Origin: Chloroflexota bacterium
GTDB lineage: Bacteria > Chloroflexota > Ktedonobacteria > Ktedonobacterales > Ktedonobacteraceae
DNA: 17,929 nt
Direction of reading: 5' to 3'
NCBI GenBank assembly: GCA_027316975.1
Contig: DAHVFL010000032.1
Location: 1 to 17,929, forward strand
Shown: piece by piece, positions 1 through 7,363 of the stretch
Layout of the letters: every line of letters starts with the position of its first letter
Numbering within the stretch: position 1 is the first letter of the stretch
Program-made: the position numbers and the translations under genes
The notes under the pieces: generated by a model
What the model was told of the DNA's origin: nothing
Databases searched by the model: none
The model's input: only the letters and a program-made list of their open reading frames with translations

Positions 1-24
1 CTCGACCTCTAACGCGCGTATAGG

Positions 25-141
25 GTACGGGCGACCCTCGCGGTCGCCCTGGCAAACCAGTACGGGCGACCCTCGCGGTCGCCCTGGCAAACCAGTACGG
101 GCGGCCCTCGCGGTCGCCCTGGCAAACCCGGCAAACCCGGC
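25..141. repeat. Three tandem 35-bp hairpin repeats (family B)
   Basis: Three head-to-tail units of 35 bp lie at 25-59, 60-94 and 95-129. They differ by about one base (GGGCGACC in units 1 and 2, GGGCGGCC in unit 3) plus the last bases. Each unit holds the palindrome GGGCGACC-CTCGC-GGTCGCCC, an 8-bp stem with a 5-base loop. The array ends in the short direct repeat GGCAAACCC at 121-129 and 130-138, followed by TACA repeated three times at 144-155. The same family recurs near 1417, 4424, 4508, 4697, 13871, 14099 and 14850. No start codon or coding signal is seen before the gene at 177. Confidence 0.9.
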
Positions 142-176
142 ACTACATACATACATCATCAGGAAGCAAGGAACGT

Positions 177-1364
177 ATGCGAATTATTCTCTATCTCGGA
201 AAAGGCGGCGTTGGCAAAACCACCATCTCCGCCGCCACTGCCGCGCGTTCCGCCGCGCTTGGCAAACGTACCCTGGTTGTCAGCACCGACCTCGCGCACA
301 GCCTGGCCGACTGTCTCAATAGACCGCTTACCTCGGAGCCGCAGGAACTGGCGCGCAACCTCTGGGGGCAGGAGGTCAACGTGCTGGACGAAATGCGCCA
401 GGGCTGGGGCAAATTGCAGGAAAAGATGAGCGAGCTGCTGCGCAAACGCGGGCTGAACTCGGTCATGGCGGAAGAACTGGCCCTCATCCCCGGCATGGAC
501 GAGATCGTCAGCCTGCTCAACATCTATCGCAACGCGCGCGATGGCGGCTTCGAGGTCGTCATCATCGATGCCGCGCCCACCGGCGAAACCGTGCGCCTGC
601 TCAGTATGCCCGATACCTTCCAGTGGTACGCCAGCCGCATCTCCGGTATCAACTTCAAAAGTGCCACCCTCACCCTCGCTCGTCCCTTCATCAAAGCCTT
701 CCTGCCATCCGGCGAAGTGCTGGAAGCCGTGCAGGTGTTGAGCGAGCGCGTCAAAGCATTGCGCGAAGTCCTCTCCAATCCCGACATCAGTTCCTACCGC
801 CCGGTCGTCAACCCCGAACGCATGGTCATTAAAGAAGCCCTGCGCGCCGAAACCTACCTCGCCCTCTTCGGCTATCCCATCGACGGCGTAGTGTGCAATC
901 GCGTCATCCAGCCCGGCAATTATCAGGACGCCTTCATGCAAGACCTGTTTCGCAACCAGGAGAAACTGCGCCTGCAAATCCACTCCACCTTCGCGCCGTT
1001 GCCCATCTGGGAAGCGCCCTACCTGTCGCATGAAATCACCGGCATCCCCCGGCTTGAGCAGCTAGCCCATACCATCTTCGGCGACCTCGATCCCACGCAG
1101 GTTTTCCATCGCGGCCCCATCCAGGAGATCATCCACCAGGGCGACACCTACATCTTGCGCCTGCCCCTGCCACATGTTGAAATGGACAAAGTACTCATGA
1201 CCAAAAAAGGCGACGAGATGATCGTCGAAATCGGCAACTTCAAACGCGACATCACCCTGCCATCCGTGCTTGCCAACCAGGAAGCCAAACTGGCCCGTTT
1301 CGTCAACAAAGCCCTCGAAATCCACTTCACCGCCCCGGTTGAGGAAACCGAAAAATCAGCCTGA
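177..1364 (+). CDS. ArsA/Get3-family ATPase with C-terminal HSP20-like domain
   Basis: This is a cytoplasmic P-loop ATPase of the ArsA/Get3 (anion pump / tail-anchored protein targeting) family, 395 residues. The deviant Walker A motif GKGGVGKTT sits at residues 8-16, STDLAHSLAD (switch I region) at about 36-45, and DAAPTGET (switch II) at 131-138. One ATPase unit fills residues 1 to about 300. The last 85 or so residues, with LPLPHVEMDKV and a terminal EIHF, resemble the ArsA_HSP20 beta-sandwich found on many bacterial ArsA-like proteins. It is single-unit, not the tandem two-ATPase form of plasmid ArsA. I do not see the spaced cysteine set that binds arsenite, nor the CxxC of eukaryotic Get3, and no arsB, arsR or arsC lies nearby. 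An arsenite role is therefore unlikely and the client is unknown. The ATG at 177 follows an AAGGA site with short spacing. Confidence 0.93.
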   Translation: MRIILYLGKGGVGKTTISAATAARSAALGKRTLVVSTDLAHSLADCLNRPLTSEPQELARNLWGQEVNVLDEMRQGWGKLQEKMSELLRKRGLNSVMAEELALIPGMDEIVSLLNIYRNARDGGFEVVIIDAAPTGETVRLLSMPDTFQWYASRISGINFKSATLTLARPFIKAFLPSGEVLEAVQVLSERVKALREVLSNPDISSYRPVVNPERMVIKEALRAETYLALFGYPIDGVVCNRVIQPGNYQDAFMQDLFRNQEKLRLQIHSTFAPLPIWEAPYLSHEITGIPRLEQLAHTIFGDLDPTQVFHRGPIQEIIHQGDTYILRLPLPHVEMDKVLMTKKGDEMIVEIGNFKRDITLPSVLANQEAKLARFVNKALEIHFTAPVEETEKSA

Positions 1365-1416
1365 TTAAAACCATTACAGGACATCAGCCAATCGGGCAGT
1401 AACGGCTCCCGTAGCA

Positions 1417-1460
1417 GGGTACGGGCGGGGCTTCACCGCTCTAGCAGCCCCCTGCCCTGG
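1417..1460. repeat. Family B repeat, GGGCGGGGC variant
   Basis: A GGGTACGGGCGGGGCTTC start and a CTGCCCTGG end mark a diverged family B unit, with a longer loop than the copies at 25-129. It lies just before the family A element at 1469. The gene-free stretch 1365-1686 holds this repeat, that element and the recG promoter; I see nothing else in it. Confidence 0.75.
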
Positions 1461-1468
1461 TTGTCCTC

Positions 1469-1575
1469 CACTGGTAGGTTTCTTGAAACGCGCCGGAAGA
1501 ACCTGTCATCCTGAGCGCAGCGAAGGATCTGGCTCGCCGGACACGGAGATCCTTCGCTGCGCTCAGGATGACAGG
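1469..1575. repeat. Family A palindromic element, copy 1
   Basis: The core is a perfect inverted repeat with 29-base arms at 1502-1530 and 1547-1575 and a 16-base loop. The arms contain CATCCTGAGCGCAGCGAAGG and its complement. The left flank from 1469 (CACTGGTAGG, then TTGAAACGCGCCGG) matches the reverse complement of the right flank of copy 3 near 14044. Copy 1 is therefore inverted relative to copy 3. The right flank (TTTCTCCACATGTCTGGTAG) resembles the right flank of copy 4 near 12410. This suggests a small non-autonomous, MITE-like or REP-like element. No transposase is present. Confidence 0.88.
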
Positions 1576-1611
1576 CACTTTCTCCACATGTCTGGTAGAC
1601 GGCCAGAAAGC

Positions 1612-1641
1612 TTGACACTACCACAGCATACCCTCTATAGT
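1612..1641 (+). promoter_or_regulatory. Sigma-70-type promoter for recG
   Basis: TTGACA at 1612-1617, an 18-base spacer and TATAGT at 1636-1641 give a near-consensus housekeeping promoter 46 bases before the recG start. Transcription would begin near 1648, just beyond the family A element. recG would then not depend on the upstream ATPase gene. Confidence 0.6.
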
Positions 1642-1686
1642 ATGGAAACATCACTAAAACAATAGAACAAAGTATCGTGTAGAGTT

Positions 1687-4329
1687 ATGTCAAATCAAAT
1701 CGCATCACAACTGACGACCTTGATCGAACGAGCGCGCAAAGTGCTGCATTACGAGCAGCGCGGCAACCACCAGGATAAGGTCGTGACGGGTGGCCTGGAA
1801 CTCTTCGTCGTCAACTGGGCCGAGGAAGCCAGCGCGGTCTGTAAAGACGGCGGCCTGAACCTCAAACCGATCTACCGCTTCACAGAACACCTGGAAGGCT
1901 ACCGCCGGCAAGACCCCATGCAGCGAGCAGCCAGCCTGCGCGCCGCGCTCTCTATTTTGAACGAACTTGCCAGCGACGAACAGGCTCCGGCATCTCCTGT
2001 CACGCAAATTGAAAGTAAGCCAGCGCCACAGCCAGCAACGCCAGGGCAAACACCTCCCGCGCCGCCATCGAAAGTTGAACCCGGATTAACAGCGCCTCCC
2101 GTACAGCGCGAGACAGATCATCCCATTCACCTCGATGCAGGCATGACCAGCAACCATGCATCGCTGACCTTGCTCAGCGCGGACGTGACAGCCGTGCCGG
2201 GCGTGGGGCCATCGGTAGCGGCGAGATTGCGCAGCCTGGGCGTGCGCAGCGTGCGCGACCTGCTCTTTTATTTCCCGCGCCAGCATCGCGATTATAGCAA
2301 GCTCACCAAAATTGCTAACATCCCCTTTGGCGAGGTCACAACCACGCTGGGGATGATCTGGGAAGTAGAAACCACGCGCACAGGCGGCGGGCGCGTGCGC
2401 ACCATCGCCACGATCTCTGACGATACCGGCAAGATACGCATCTCCTGGTTCAACCAGCCCTACTTGCAAAAGCAGTTGTCAGCCTCTAAAGGCGAATACC
2501 TGGTAGTCACAGGCGTCAAGCAGCGTTTCGGCAACAAGGTTGAATTTAACGTGCGTAGCCACGAACTGCCAGAAAAAGGCGACTTGCTGAACACGGGACG
2601 ACTGGTACCCACCTATCCACTCACCGAGGGCCTGCACGCGAAAGCGCTGCGCCGTTACATCAAGTGGACGGTTGACCACTACGCCGCCATGATACCCGAC
2701 TACCTTCCTTCCACCATTCGCCTGGCGGGTAAGCTGCTGGCGCTGCCCGATGCCGTCTCACACATCCATTACCCCGAAAACGAAGACATGCTCAAAGCCG
2801 CGCGCCGCCGCCTGGGCTTCGACGAACTCTTTCTCATTCACCTGGGTATGCAAGAGCGGCGCACGCGCTGGCAGCGCGAAGCCCCGGAGGGCAATGCCTT
2901 TCACCTTGACTATAAGAAAATTTTCATCGATACCTCTGATATTCCAGATAAGGCTCTCCCGGACGAGGAGCAGAAAAGCGACTTCAGCCAGCCTGGAGCC
3001 ACCCTCTGGTCGAACATCGCCACAGACGAACCCTTCGAGGCAACCTTGCCATTCCGCTTCACCAATGCGCAGCGGCGCGTGATAATCGAAATATTCGGCG
3101 ACCTGGCGCGCAGCCAGCCCATGTCGCGCCTGTTGCAGGGTGATGTCGGGGCCGGCAAAACGGCGGTCGCCGCCGCCACACTCCTGCTAGCTGCCCTCAA
3201 CGGCTATCAGGGTGCCATCATGGCCCCCACCGAACTGCTGGCCGAGCAACACGCTCGCAGCATCGGCGACATGCTGGAGCCATTCGGCATTCGCACCGTC
3301 CTCATGACCGGCAGCCTGCGAGCGCGCGAACGCTCGATGGACCGCGCCGCCATCGAAACAGGCCAGGCCATGGTCGCCATAGGCACCCACGCGCTGATCC
3401 AGGAAGACGTGAACTTCCGCTCGTTAGGGCTGGTAATCGTAGACGAACAACACCGTTTCGGCGTAGAGCAGCGCGACGCCCTGCGACAAAAGGGCTATCA
3501 CCCGCACATGCTGGTCATGACCGCCACGCCCATCCCGCGCACGCTCTCCCTCACCGTCTACGGCGACCTGGACGTGTCCGTAATCGACCAGTTGCCGCCG
3601 GGCCGCCAGAAGATCATCACGCGCTGGCGCGCCGGTGCGCGGCGGGACGAAGCCTACAGGCTGATCGAGCAGGAGGTAGAGGCAGGCAGACAGGCTTTCA
3701 TCATCTGCCCGTTGATCGAGGAGTCCGAAACGCTATCCGTTAAAGCGGCGACGGCGGAATATGAGCGCTTGAGCCGCGACGTTTTTCCCACTGTGCGCCT
3801 GGGTCTGCTACACGGTGGCATGAAGGCGGCTGACAAAGATGCCTGTATGCGGCGTTTCCGCGATGGCGAGATAGATATACTGGTCGCCACCTCCGTCATC
3901 GAAGTTGGCATCGACATCCCCAACGCAACGGTCATGGTCATCGAAGACGCCGACCGCTTCGGCCTCTCACAGCTGCACCAGTTTCGCGGGCGCGTCGGAC
4001 GCGGCAAACATCAATCCTACTGTTACGTACTCAGCGCGGATGCCGGCATCCAGGCCCAGGAACGTCTCGACATCTTCCAGGCCACCGACGACGGCTTCCG
4101 CCTGGCCGAGGCCGATCTGAAATTGCGCGGCCCCGGCGACTTCTTCGGCGTGCGCCAGAGCGGCGTCCCCGCCCTACACATCGCCGATTTGAGCGATACC
4201 CCCTTAATCGAACTCTCCCGCTCGCTCGCCACCCGCCTCTGGGAAAGCGACCCCTATCTAAAAAAACCGGAACACCGCGCCCTGCGCGAGAAAATGCACC
4301 TCTTCTGGCAAGACATGATAGCCCACTAA
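1687..4329 (+). CDS. recG: ATP-dependent DNA helicase RecG
   Basis: RecG is a superfamily 2 helicase that drives regression of stalled replication forks and branch migration of recombination junctions. Landmarks are a helix-hairpin-helix-like segment (AVPGVGPSVAARLRSLGV) at about 168-186 leading into the OB-fold wedge domain, Walker A GDVGAGKT at 485-492, the DEQH box (motif II) at 586-589, TATPIPRT (motif III) at 612-619, and QFRGRVGRG (motif VI) at 765-773. The C-terminal region with LKLRGPGDFFGVRQSG is the TRG-type segment used in translocation. At 880 residues it is longer than E. coli RecG (693). The extra 150 or so N-terminal residues form a helical block (about 1-97) and a Pro/Ala/Gln-rich linker (about 98-150). 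Comparable extensions occur in RecG of Chloroflexi and Cyanobacteria. The ribosome site before ATG 1687 is weak (TAGAG). The gene has its own promoter and appears to be a single-gene unit. Confidence 0.97.
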   Translation: MSNQIASQLTTLIERARKVLHYEQRGNHQDKVVTGGLELFVVNWAEEASAVCKDGGLNLKPIYRFTEHLEGYRRQDPMQRAASLRAALSILNELASDEQAPASPVTQIESKPAPQPATPGQTPPAPPSKVEPGLTAPPVQRETDHPIHLDAGMTSNHASLTLLSADVTAVPGVGPSVAARLRSLGVRSVRDLLFYFPRQHRDYSKLTKIANIPFGEVTTTLGMIWEVETTRTGGGRVRTIATISDDTGKIRISWFNQPYLQKQLSASKGEYLVVTGVKQRFGNKVEFNVRSHELPEKGDLLNTGRLVPTYPLTEGLHAKALRRYIKWTVDHYAAMIPDYLPSTIRLAGKLLALPDAVSHIHYPENEDMLKAARRRLGFDELFLIHLGMQERRTRWQREAPEGNAFHLDYKKIFIDTSDIPDKALPDEEQKSDFSQPGATLWSNIATDEPFEATLPFRFTNAQRRVIIEIFGDLARSQPMSRLLQGDVGAGKTAVAAATLLLAALNGYQGAIMAPTELLAEQHARSIGDMLEPFGIRTVLMTGSLRARERSMDRAAIETGQAMVAIGTHALIQEDVNFRSLGLVIVDEQHRFGVEQRDALRQKGYHPHMLVMTATPIPRTLSLTVYGDLDVSVIDQLPPGRQKIITRWRAGARRDEAYRLIEQEVEAGRQAFIICPLIEESETLSVKAATAEYERLSRDVFPTVRLGLLHGGMKAADKDACMRRFRDGEIDILVATSVIEVGIDIPNATVMVIEDADRFGLSQLHQFRGRVGRGKHQSYCYVLSADAGIQAQERLDIFQATDDGFRLAEADLKLRGPGDFFGVRQSGVPALHIADLSDTPLIELSRSLATRLWESDPYLKKPEHRALREKMHLFWQDMIAH

Positions 4330-4356
4330 CAGACCTCACCCTGCTATGGCACCAAA

Positions 4357-4383
4357 ACGATAATCATTGTATGATACTATCGT
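4357..4383. promoter_or_regulatory. AT-rich inverted repeat after recG
   Basis: ACGATAATCAT, a TGT loop, then ATGAT-AC-TATCGT forms an 11-bp stem with a two-base bulge, 27 bases past the recG stop. It is AU-rich and followed only by AGTTTAAAAA, so it is a poor intrinsic terminator. It also loosely resembles a Fur-type operator (GATAATnATT...). No iron gene is nearby, so either role is uncertain. Confidence 0.35.
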
Positions 4384-4423
4384 AGTTTAAAAATGGCGGT
4401 TACCAGGACTACCCCGTCATCCG

Positions 4424-4457
4424 TACAGGGTACGGGCGACCCTCGCGGTCGCCCTGG
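4424..4457. repeat. Family B repeat
   Basis: A TACAGGGTACGGGCGACC start and GGTCGCCCTGG end match the units at 25-129, with the same 8-bp stem. The preceding CCGTACAGGGTACGGGCG is repeated at 4505-4522. The gene-free stretch 4330-4748 holds the stem-loop at 4357, this unit, a second B unit at 4508-4542, family A copy 2 and a further B unit at 4697-4722. Confidence 0.85.
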
Positions 4458-4507
4458 TAATCTCACCTGTATAACATGACGTTTGTCAGAGCCGCCCGCG
4501 TCTTCCG

Positions 4508-4542
4508 TACAGGGTACGGGCGTGGGCTTGTCCCCGCCCTGG
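4508..4542. repeat. Family B repeat, GGGCGTGGGCTTG variant
   Basis: It starts TACAGGGTACGGGCG and ends CCCCGCCCTGGG. Its last bases overlap the CTGGGAGG end of family A copy 2, so the two elements abut directly. Confidence 0.75.
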
Positions 4543-4686
4543 GAGGTGTTTTAGGAAAGGGCCAGCGAGTAGGAGGTGTCATCCTGAGCGCAGCGAAGGA
4601 TCTGCGTGCTGCCGGCGAGAGATCCTTCTCTGCGCTCAGGATGACAGGCTCTTCCGGCGCATTTCAAAAAACCTCCCAGTGAAAGG
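4539..4686. repeat. Family A palindromic element, copy 2
   Basis: Outer arms CTGGGAGGTGTTTT (4539-4552) and AAAAAACCTCCCAG (4666-4679) enclose inner 26-base arms at 4578-4603 and 4620-4645. The inner arms differ at one position (CTTCTCTGCG where the other copies have CTTCGCTGCG). Overall organisation matches copy 3 at 13893-14051, in the same orientation. Confidence 0.87.
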
Positions 4687-4696
4687 CCCTGGGAGG

Positions 4697-4722
4697 AGGG
4701 GCGACCCTCGCGGTCGCCCTGG
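4697..4722. repeat. Family B repeat (core only)
   Basis: GAGGGGCGACCCTCGCGGTC is followed by GCCCTGG. The usual GTAC start is replaced by the junction with family A copy 2. It ends about 17 bases before the ribosome site of the gene at 4749. Confidence 0.75.
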
Positions 4723-4748
4723 CTAAAATATCAGGAGGTATTTCGTTC

Positions 4749-5129
4749 ATGGCACGTATCGCGATAATGGTACTGCGGGTCGCAGTGCTGTTCAATCTCA
4801 TCACAGGCATCATATTCTGGACAGGCAATGCAGCCCCCTTGCAAGTTGTTCACATCTTACTTGGTATCATTGCTGTACTCTCGCTCTGGACGCTGGGCAT
4901 CTTGCAGGGAATGCGCGGCGGCAGCTTCGGTCTTGCCCTGGCAACCTTTGTCGTCGGTTTCTTACTGGCCCTGGTCGGCCTCTTCCAGAAAAACTGGCTG
5001 CCAGAACCCAACGCGAACCATTGGATCATCCAGGTGATTCACCTGGTGCTGGGTCTCGCGGCCATTGGATTAGGAGAAAGGGTGGCGGGACTCTACCGCC
5101 GGTTGACGGCGAAATCAGCGTCAGCGTAG
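4749..5129 (+). CDS. Small four-helix integral membrane protein, function unknown
   Basis: A 126-residue hydrophobic protein with four likely membrane helices at about 6-24, 33-53, 58-80 and 90-109. A short polar loop (QKNWLPEPNANHW) precedes the last helix, and the tail is basic (YRRLTAKSASA). ATG 4749 follows a strong AGGAGGT site with 9-base spacing, which supports translation. I recognise no family with confidence. The layout recalls small bacterial membrane proteins of the DoxX or cytochrome b561 size class, but no heme-ligand histidine pattern or catalytic motif stands out. It sits alone between repeat-rich spacers. The frame stays open for 67 codons after its TAG stop (see 5130-5333). 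Confidence 0.75.
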   Translation: MARIAIMVLRVAVLFNLITGIIFWTGNAAPLQVVHILLGIIAVLSLWTLGILQGMRGGSFGLALATFVVGFLLALVGLFQKNWLPEPNANHWIIQVIHLVLGLAAIGLGERVAGLYRRLTAKSASA

Positions 5130-5333
5130 TCGAAGACATGCCTGCATGAAACTATTGCCGAATGCCCGCTTCTATGTCCAGGTGCAGACCAGGTGGACGC
5201 TACCCACGACGACAACTCCCTTTCATGCAGCCAGTTCACTCCCAACACCATCCTCGACGATAACGGCCCCTGGCTCTTTGGCGTCACCGGCCCCGGCTCG
5301 CTCGCCCAAACGCACGTGTATGTGCGGGTGTAG
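5130..5333 (+). pseudogene. Possible remnant of a coding region, in frame with the upstream gene
   Basis: Directly after the TAG of the 126-residue gene, the same frame stays open for 67 codons to a TAG at 5331-5333. Its latter part reads like real protein (FTPNTILDDNGPWLFGVTGP, then a tail ending HVYVRV). There is no start codon with a ribosome site, so it is not an independent gene as it stands. It could be the decayed C-terminus of a secreted or surface protein, or chance. The character of the tail is the only evidence for coding. Confidence 0.25.
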
Positions 5334-5342
5334 CCGGATACC

Positions 5343-5462
5343 TGCCACCCCGTCGTAGGGACGCGATTTATCGCGTCCTGTGCATCCTTGCCGGCTGGCT
5401 TGCATCCTTGCCACCCCGTCGTAGGGACGCGATTTATCGCGTCCTGTGCATCGCGTCCCTAC
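5343..5462. repeat. Two direct copies of a 44-bp palindromic repeat (family C)
   Basis: Identical 44-bp copies lie at 5343-5386 and 5409-5452, 66 bases apart. Each contains GGACGCGAT-TT-ATCGCGTCC, a 9-bp hairpin. After the second copy, ATCGCGTCCCTAC (5450-5462) pairs with GTAGGGACGCGAT (5421-5433), which offers an alternative 13-bp outer stem. A diverged solo relative may be the TGACGCG...CGCGTCA hairpin at 16751-16770. The gene-free stretch 5130-5634 holds the possible remnant, these repeats and the importer promoter. Confidence 0.9.
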
Positions 5463-5473
5463 AATGGCATAGA

Positions 5474-5502
5474 GTGATAAATGTTTATACCATATTTATA
5501 AT
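5474..5502 (+). promoter_or_regulatory. Candidate promoter for the ABC importer operon
   Basis: GTGATA at 5474-5479 (4 of 6 matches to TTGACA), a 17-base AT-rich spacer and a perfect TATAAT at 5497-5502. Transcription would start near 5509 and give a leader of about 125 bases. I found no TPP, cobalamin or other recognisable riboswitch core in that leader. Confidence 0.5.
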
Positions 5503-5634
5503 GCTACCGATCTCGTTTATGCACCGTTTATGCTTTCTTGCGTACACTGTTCTTACAGGCACACGAAGAATTCAGAGAGACTCCTACTGGTACGCATGAG
5601 GCGGGGCCAGAGGATCAATCGAGAAAGGAGTTCG

Positions 5635-6498
5635 GTGAGCACAATCAAACCTATGACAAACTCATCAAACAATACACCATCGGCATATGAGCATGGGACA
5701 CCTGCCATCGAATTGCAGAACGTCACCAAGCTGTTCCGCACGCCTTCAGGCGGGGCCTACACGGCATTGCAAAACCTCACCCTCAGCGTCGCGCCGGGCG
5801 AGTTCTGCGCGGTGGTCGGCCCAACCGGCTGCGGCAAATCAACCACCCTGAGCCTCATCGCCGGCCTGGAGCGACCGAGCGCGGGCGAGGTGCAGGTGAT
5901 GGGCAAGCCCGTGCAGGGCATCGACCCGCGCATTGGCTACGTTTTTCAAACGGATGCTGTCTTCCCCTGGAAGAATGTGCTGCGCAACGTCACCACCGGC
6001 CCGCTGTTTCGCGGCCAGTCAAAGGCCGACGCGCTCAAGAGCGCGCGCGATTGGATTGCGCGCGTCGGCCTGGCCGGGTTCGAGGACCGTTACCCGCACC
6101 AGCTCTCCGGCGGTATGCGCAAGCGCGTAGCGCTGGCCCAGACCTTTATCAATGGGCCGCAGATTCTGCTGATGGACGAGCCGTTCAGCGCCCTCGATGT
6201 GCAGACGCGCACCATGATGGAAGACGAACTGCTCAATCTGTGGGCTTCCAGTTCGGCCTCCGTTGTCTTCGTCACCCACGACCTGGAGGAAGCTATCTCC
6301 CTGGCCGACCGGGTGTACGTAATCACAGCAGGGCCGGGTACCATCAAAGGTATTTATCACATCGACCTGCCGCGCCCTCGCCACGTCGCGGAAATCCGCT
6401 TCGAGCCGCGTTTCGTCCAGTTGTATCAAGAAATCTGGGAAGATCTTCGCAATGAGGTAGTGATTAGCTATGAACGTACTAAGCAAAAAGGCCGGTGA
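5635..6498 (+). CDS. ABC importer ATP-binding protein, nitrate/sulfonate/taurine family
   Basis: The cytoplasmic ATPase subunit of a SsuB/TauB/NrtD-type importer, 287 residues. Walker A GPTGCGKST is at 62-70, Q-loop Gln at 105, signature LSGGMRKR at 157-164, Walker B ILLMDEP at 177-183 with catalytic Glu182, and switch His215 (VTHD). The frame opens upstream at 5530. I start at GTG 5635 because GAAAGGAG ends five bases before it, whereas ATG 5596 has no ribosome site. About 20 poorly conserved residues precede the ABC fold. The 3' end overlaps the permease gene by 29 bases, so the two are translationally coupled. Family membership does not fix the substrate: sulfonates, nitrate, taurine and thiamine or riboflavin precursors are all served by relatives. 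Confidence 0.93.
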   Translation: MSTIKPMTNSSNNTPSAYEHGTPAIELQNVTKLFRTPSGGAYTALQNLTLSVAPGEFCAVVGPTGCGKSTTLSLIAGLERPSAGEVQVMGKPVQGIDPRIGYVFQTDAVFPWKNVLRNVTTGPLFRGQSKADALKSARDWIARVGLAGFEDRYPHQLSGGMRKRVALAQTFINGPQILLMDEPFSALDVQTRTMMEDELLNLWASSSASVVFVTHDLEEAISLADRVYVITAGPGTIKGIYHIDLPRPRHVAEIRFEPRFVQLYQEIWEDLRNEVVISYERTKQKGR

Positions 6499-7342
6499 GC
6501 CACTCGCCACTTCTGAAAGCAAAGCAGTGCTATTGAATAGAGCTGATGCTCGCCGCAGGCGCGTGCTGATCTACACGCTGCGCGTCCTGTTACTGGTCGT
6601 AATCCTCGGCGGCTGGGAGCTTGGCACCCGTTACGGCGTCATTGACTCGTTCTTCTGGGGGCAGCCATCCGGTATCTGGGCGCAGATTGTCACGTGGGTG
6701 ACGCAGGGGACAGCGCAAGGCCCGTTGTGGGAGCAAATCGCCGTCACCTTAGAAGAGACCGTGCTCGGCTTCTTGATCGGCGTGGTACTTGGGATCGTCT
6801 TTGGCGTGGTGCTGGGACGCAATCGGTTCCTGGCCGACATCCTGGGTCCCTACATCAAGGCACTCAACGCGATCCCGCGTGTCGTCCTTGGCCCCCTGTT
6901 CATCATCGGGCTGGGGTTCGAAATGCCATCCAAGGTGGCACTGGCGGTTGTGATGGTCTTCTTCATCGTGTTTTTCAACGCCTTTCAAGGCGTGCGCGAG
7001 GTGGACCGTAACCTGCTGGCGAACGCGCGTATCCTGGGAGCCAGCCAGCGACACATGACCACGCAGGTGATTCTCCCGTCCGCCCTGTCGTGGATCATTG
7101 CCAGCCTGCACACCAGCTTTAGCTTTGCGCTGGTCGGCGCGGTGGTCGGCGAGTTCCTGGGCGCGATTCAGGGCATTGGCTTGATGGTCCAGATCGCGAA
7201 GAATACCTTTAACGCCAACGGGGTCTTCGCGGCAATGGTGATCCTGGCAATCATTGCGTTGCTGATGGAGTTCCTCATCACCGCCCTGGAACGGCGCCTG
7301 CTTCACTGGCGGCCCACTACCGTCAGCGATGTGACGCTCTAG
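6470..7342 (+). CDS. ABC importer permease, SsuC/TauC family
   Basis: The membrane-spanning subunit, 290 residues, of the BPD_transp_1 fold. Likely helices lie at about 33-50, 95-117, 125-148, 154-175, 205-230 and 252-275. The cytoplasmic coupling loop is seen as LLANARILGAS (182-192) followed by VILPSALSWI (200-209), the EAA-loop pattern that docks on the ATPase. The N-terminus carries a basic RADARRRR stretch before the first helix, in keeping with an inside N-terminus. ATG 6470 lies inside the 3' end of the ATPase gene with GAGGT upstream. A homodimer with two ATPase subunits would be expected for this family. Confidence 0.93.
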   Translation: MNVLSKKAGEPLATSESKAVLLNRADARRRRVLIYTLRVLLLVVILGGWELGTRYGVIDSFFWGQPSGIWAQIVTWVTQGTAQGPLWEQIAVTLEETVLGFLIGVVLGIVFGVVLGRNRFLADILGPYIKALNAIPRVVLGPLFIIGLGFEMPSKVALAVVMVFFIVFFNAFQGVREVDRNLLANARILGASQRHMTTQVILPSALSWIIASLHTSFSFALVGAVVGEFLGAIQGIGLMVQIAKNTFNANGVFAAMVILAIIALLMEFLITALERRLLHWRPTTVSDVTL

Positions 7343-7363
7343 ATTGTACGCGAAAAGGAGGAA

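Noticed and set aside
25..141. CRISPR-like array
   Set aside because: Three units repeat with no distinct spacers (period 35, nearly the whole unit conserved), each is a palindrome, and no cas genes are near. It is a tandem repeat.
159..1031. Long minus-strand open frame of 290 codons opposite the ArsA-like gene
   Set aside because: Its protein is low in recognisable motifs and mirrors the codon pattern of the plus-strand ATPase, which has clear Walker and switch motifs. It is a shadow frame.
4476..4682. 68-codon frame upstream of the small membrane protein
   Set aside because: It is made almost wholly of family B and family A repeat sequence.
5408..5599. 63-codon plus-strand frame upstream of the importer
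   Set aside because: It starts within the family C repeat and spans the promoter, with no ribosome site or conserved features.
5503..5634. TPP or other riboswitch in the importer leader
   Set aside because: The conserved cores (such as CTGAGA with a downstream ACCTGATCTGG-like part) are not found in the leader.
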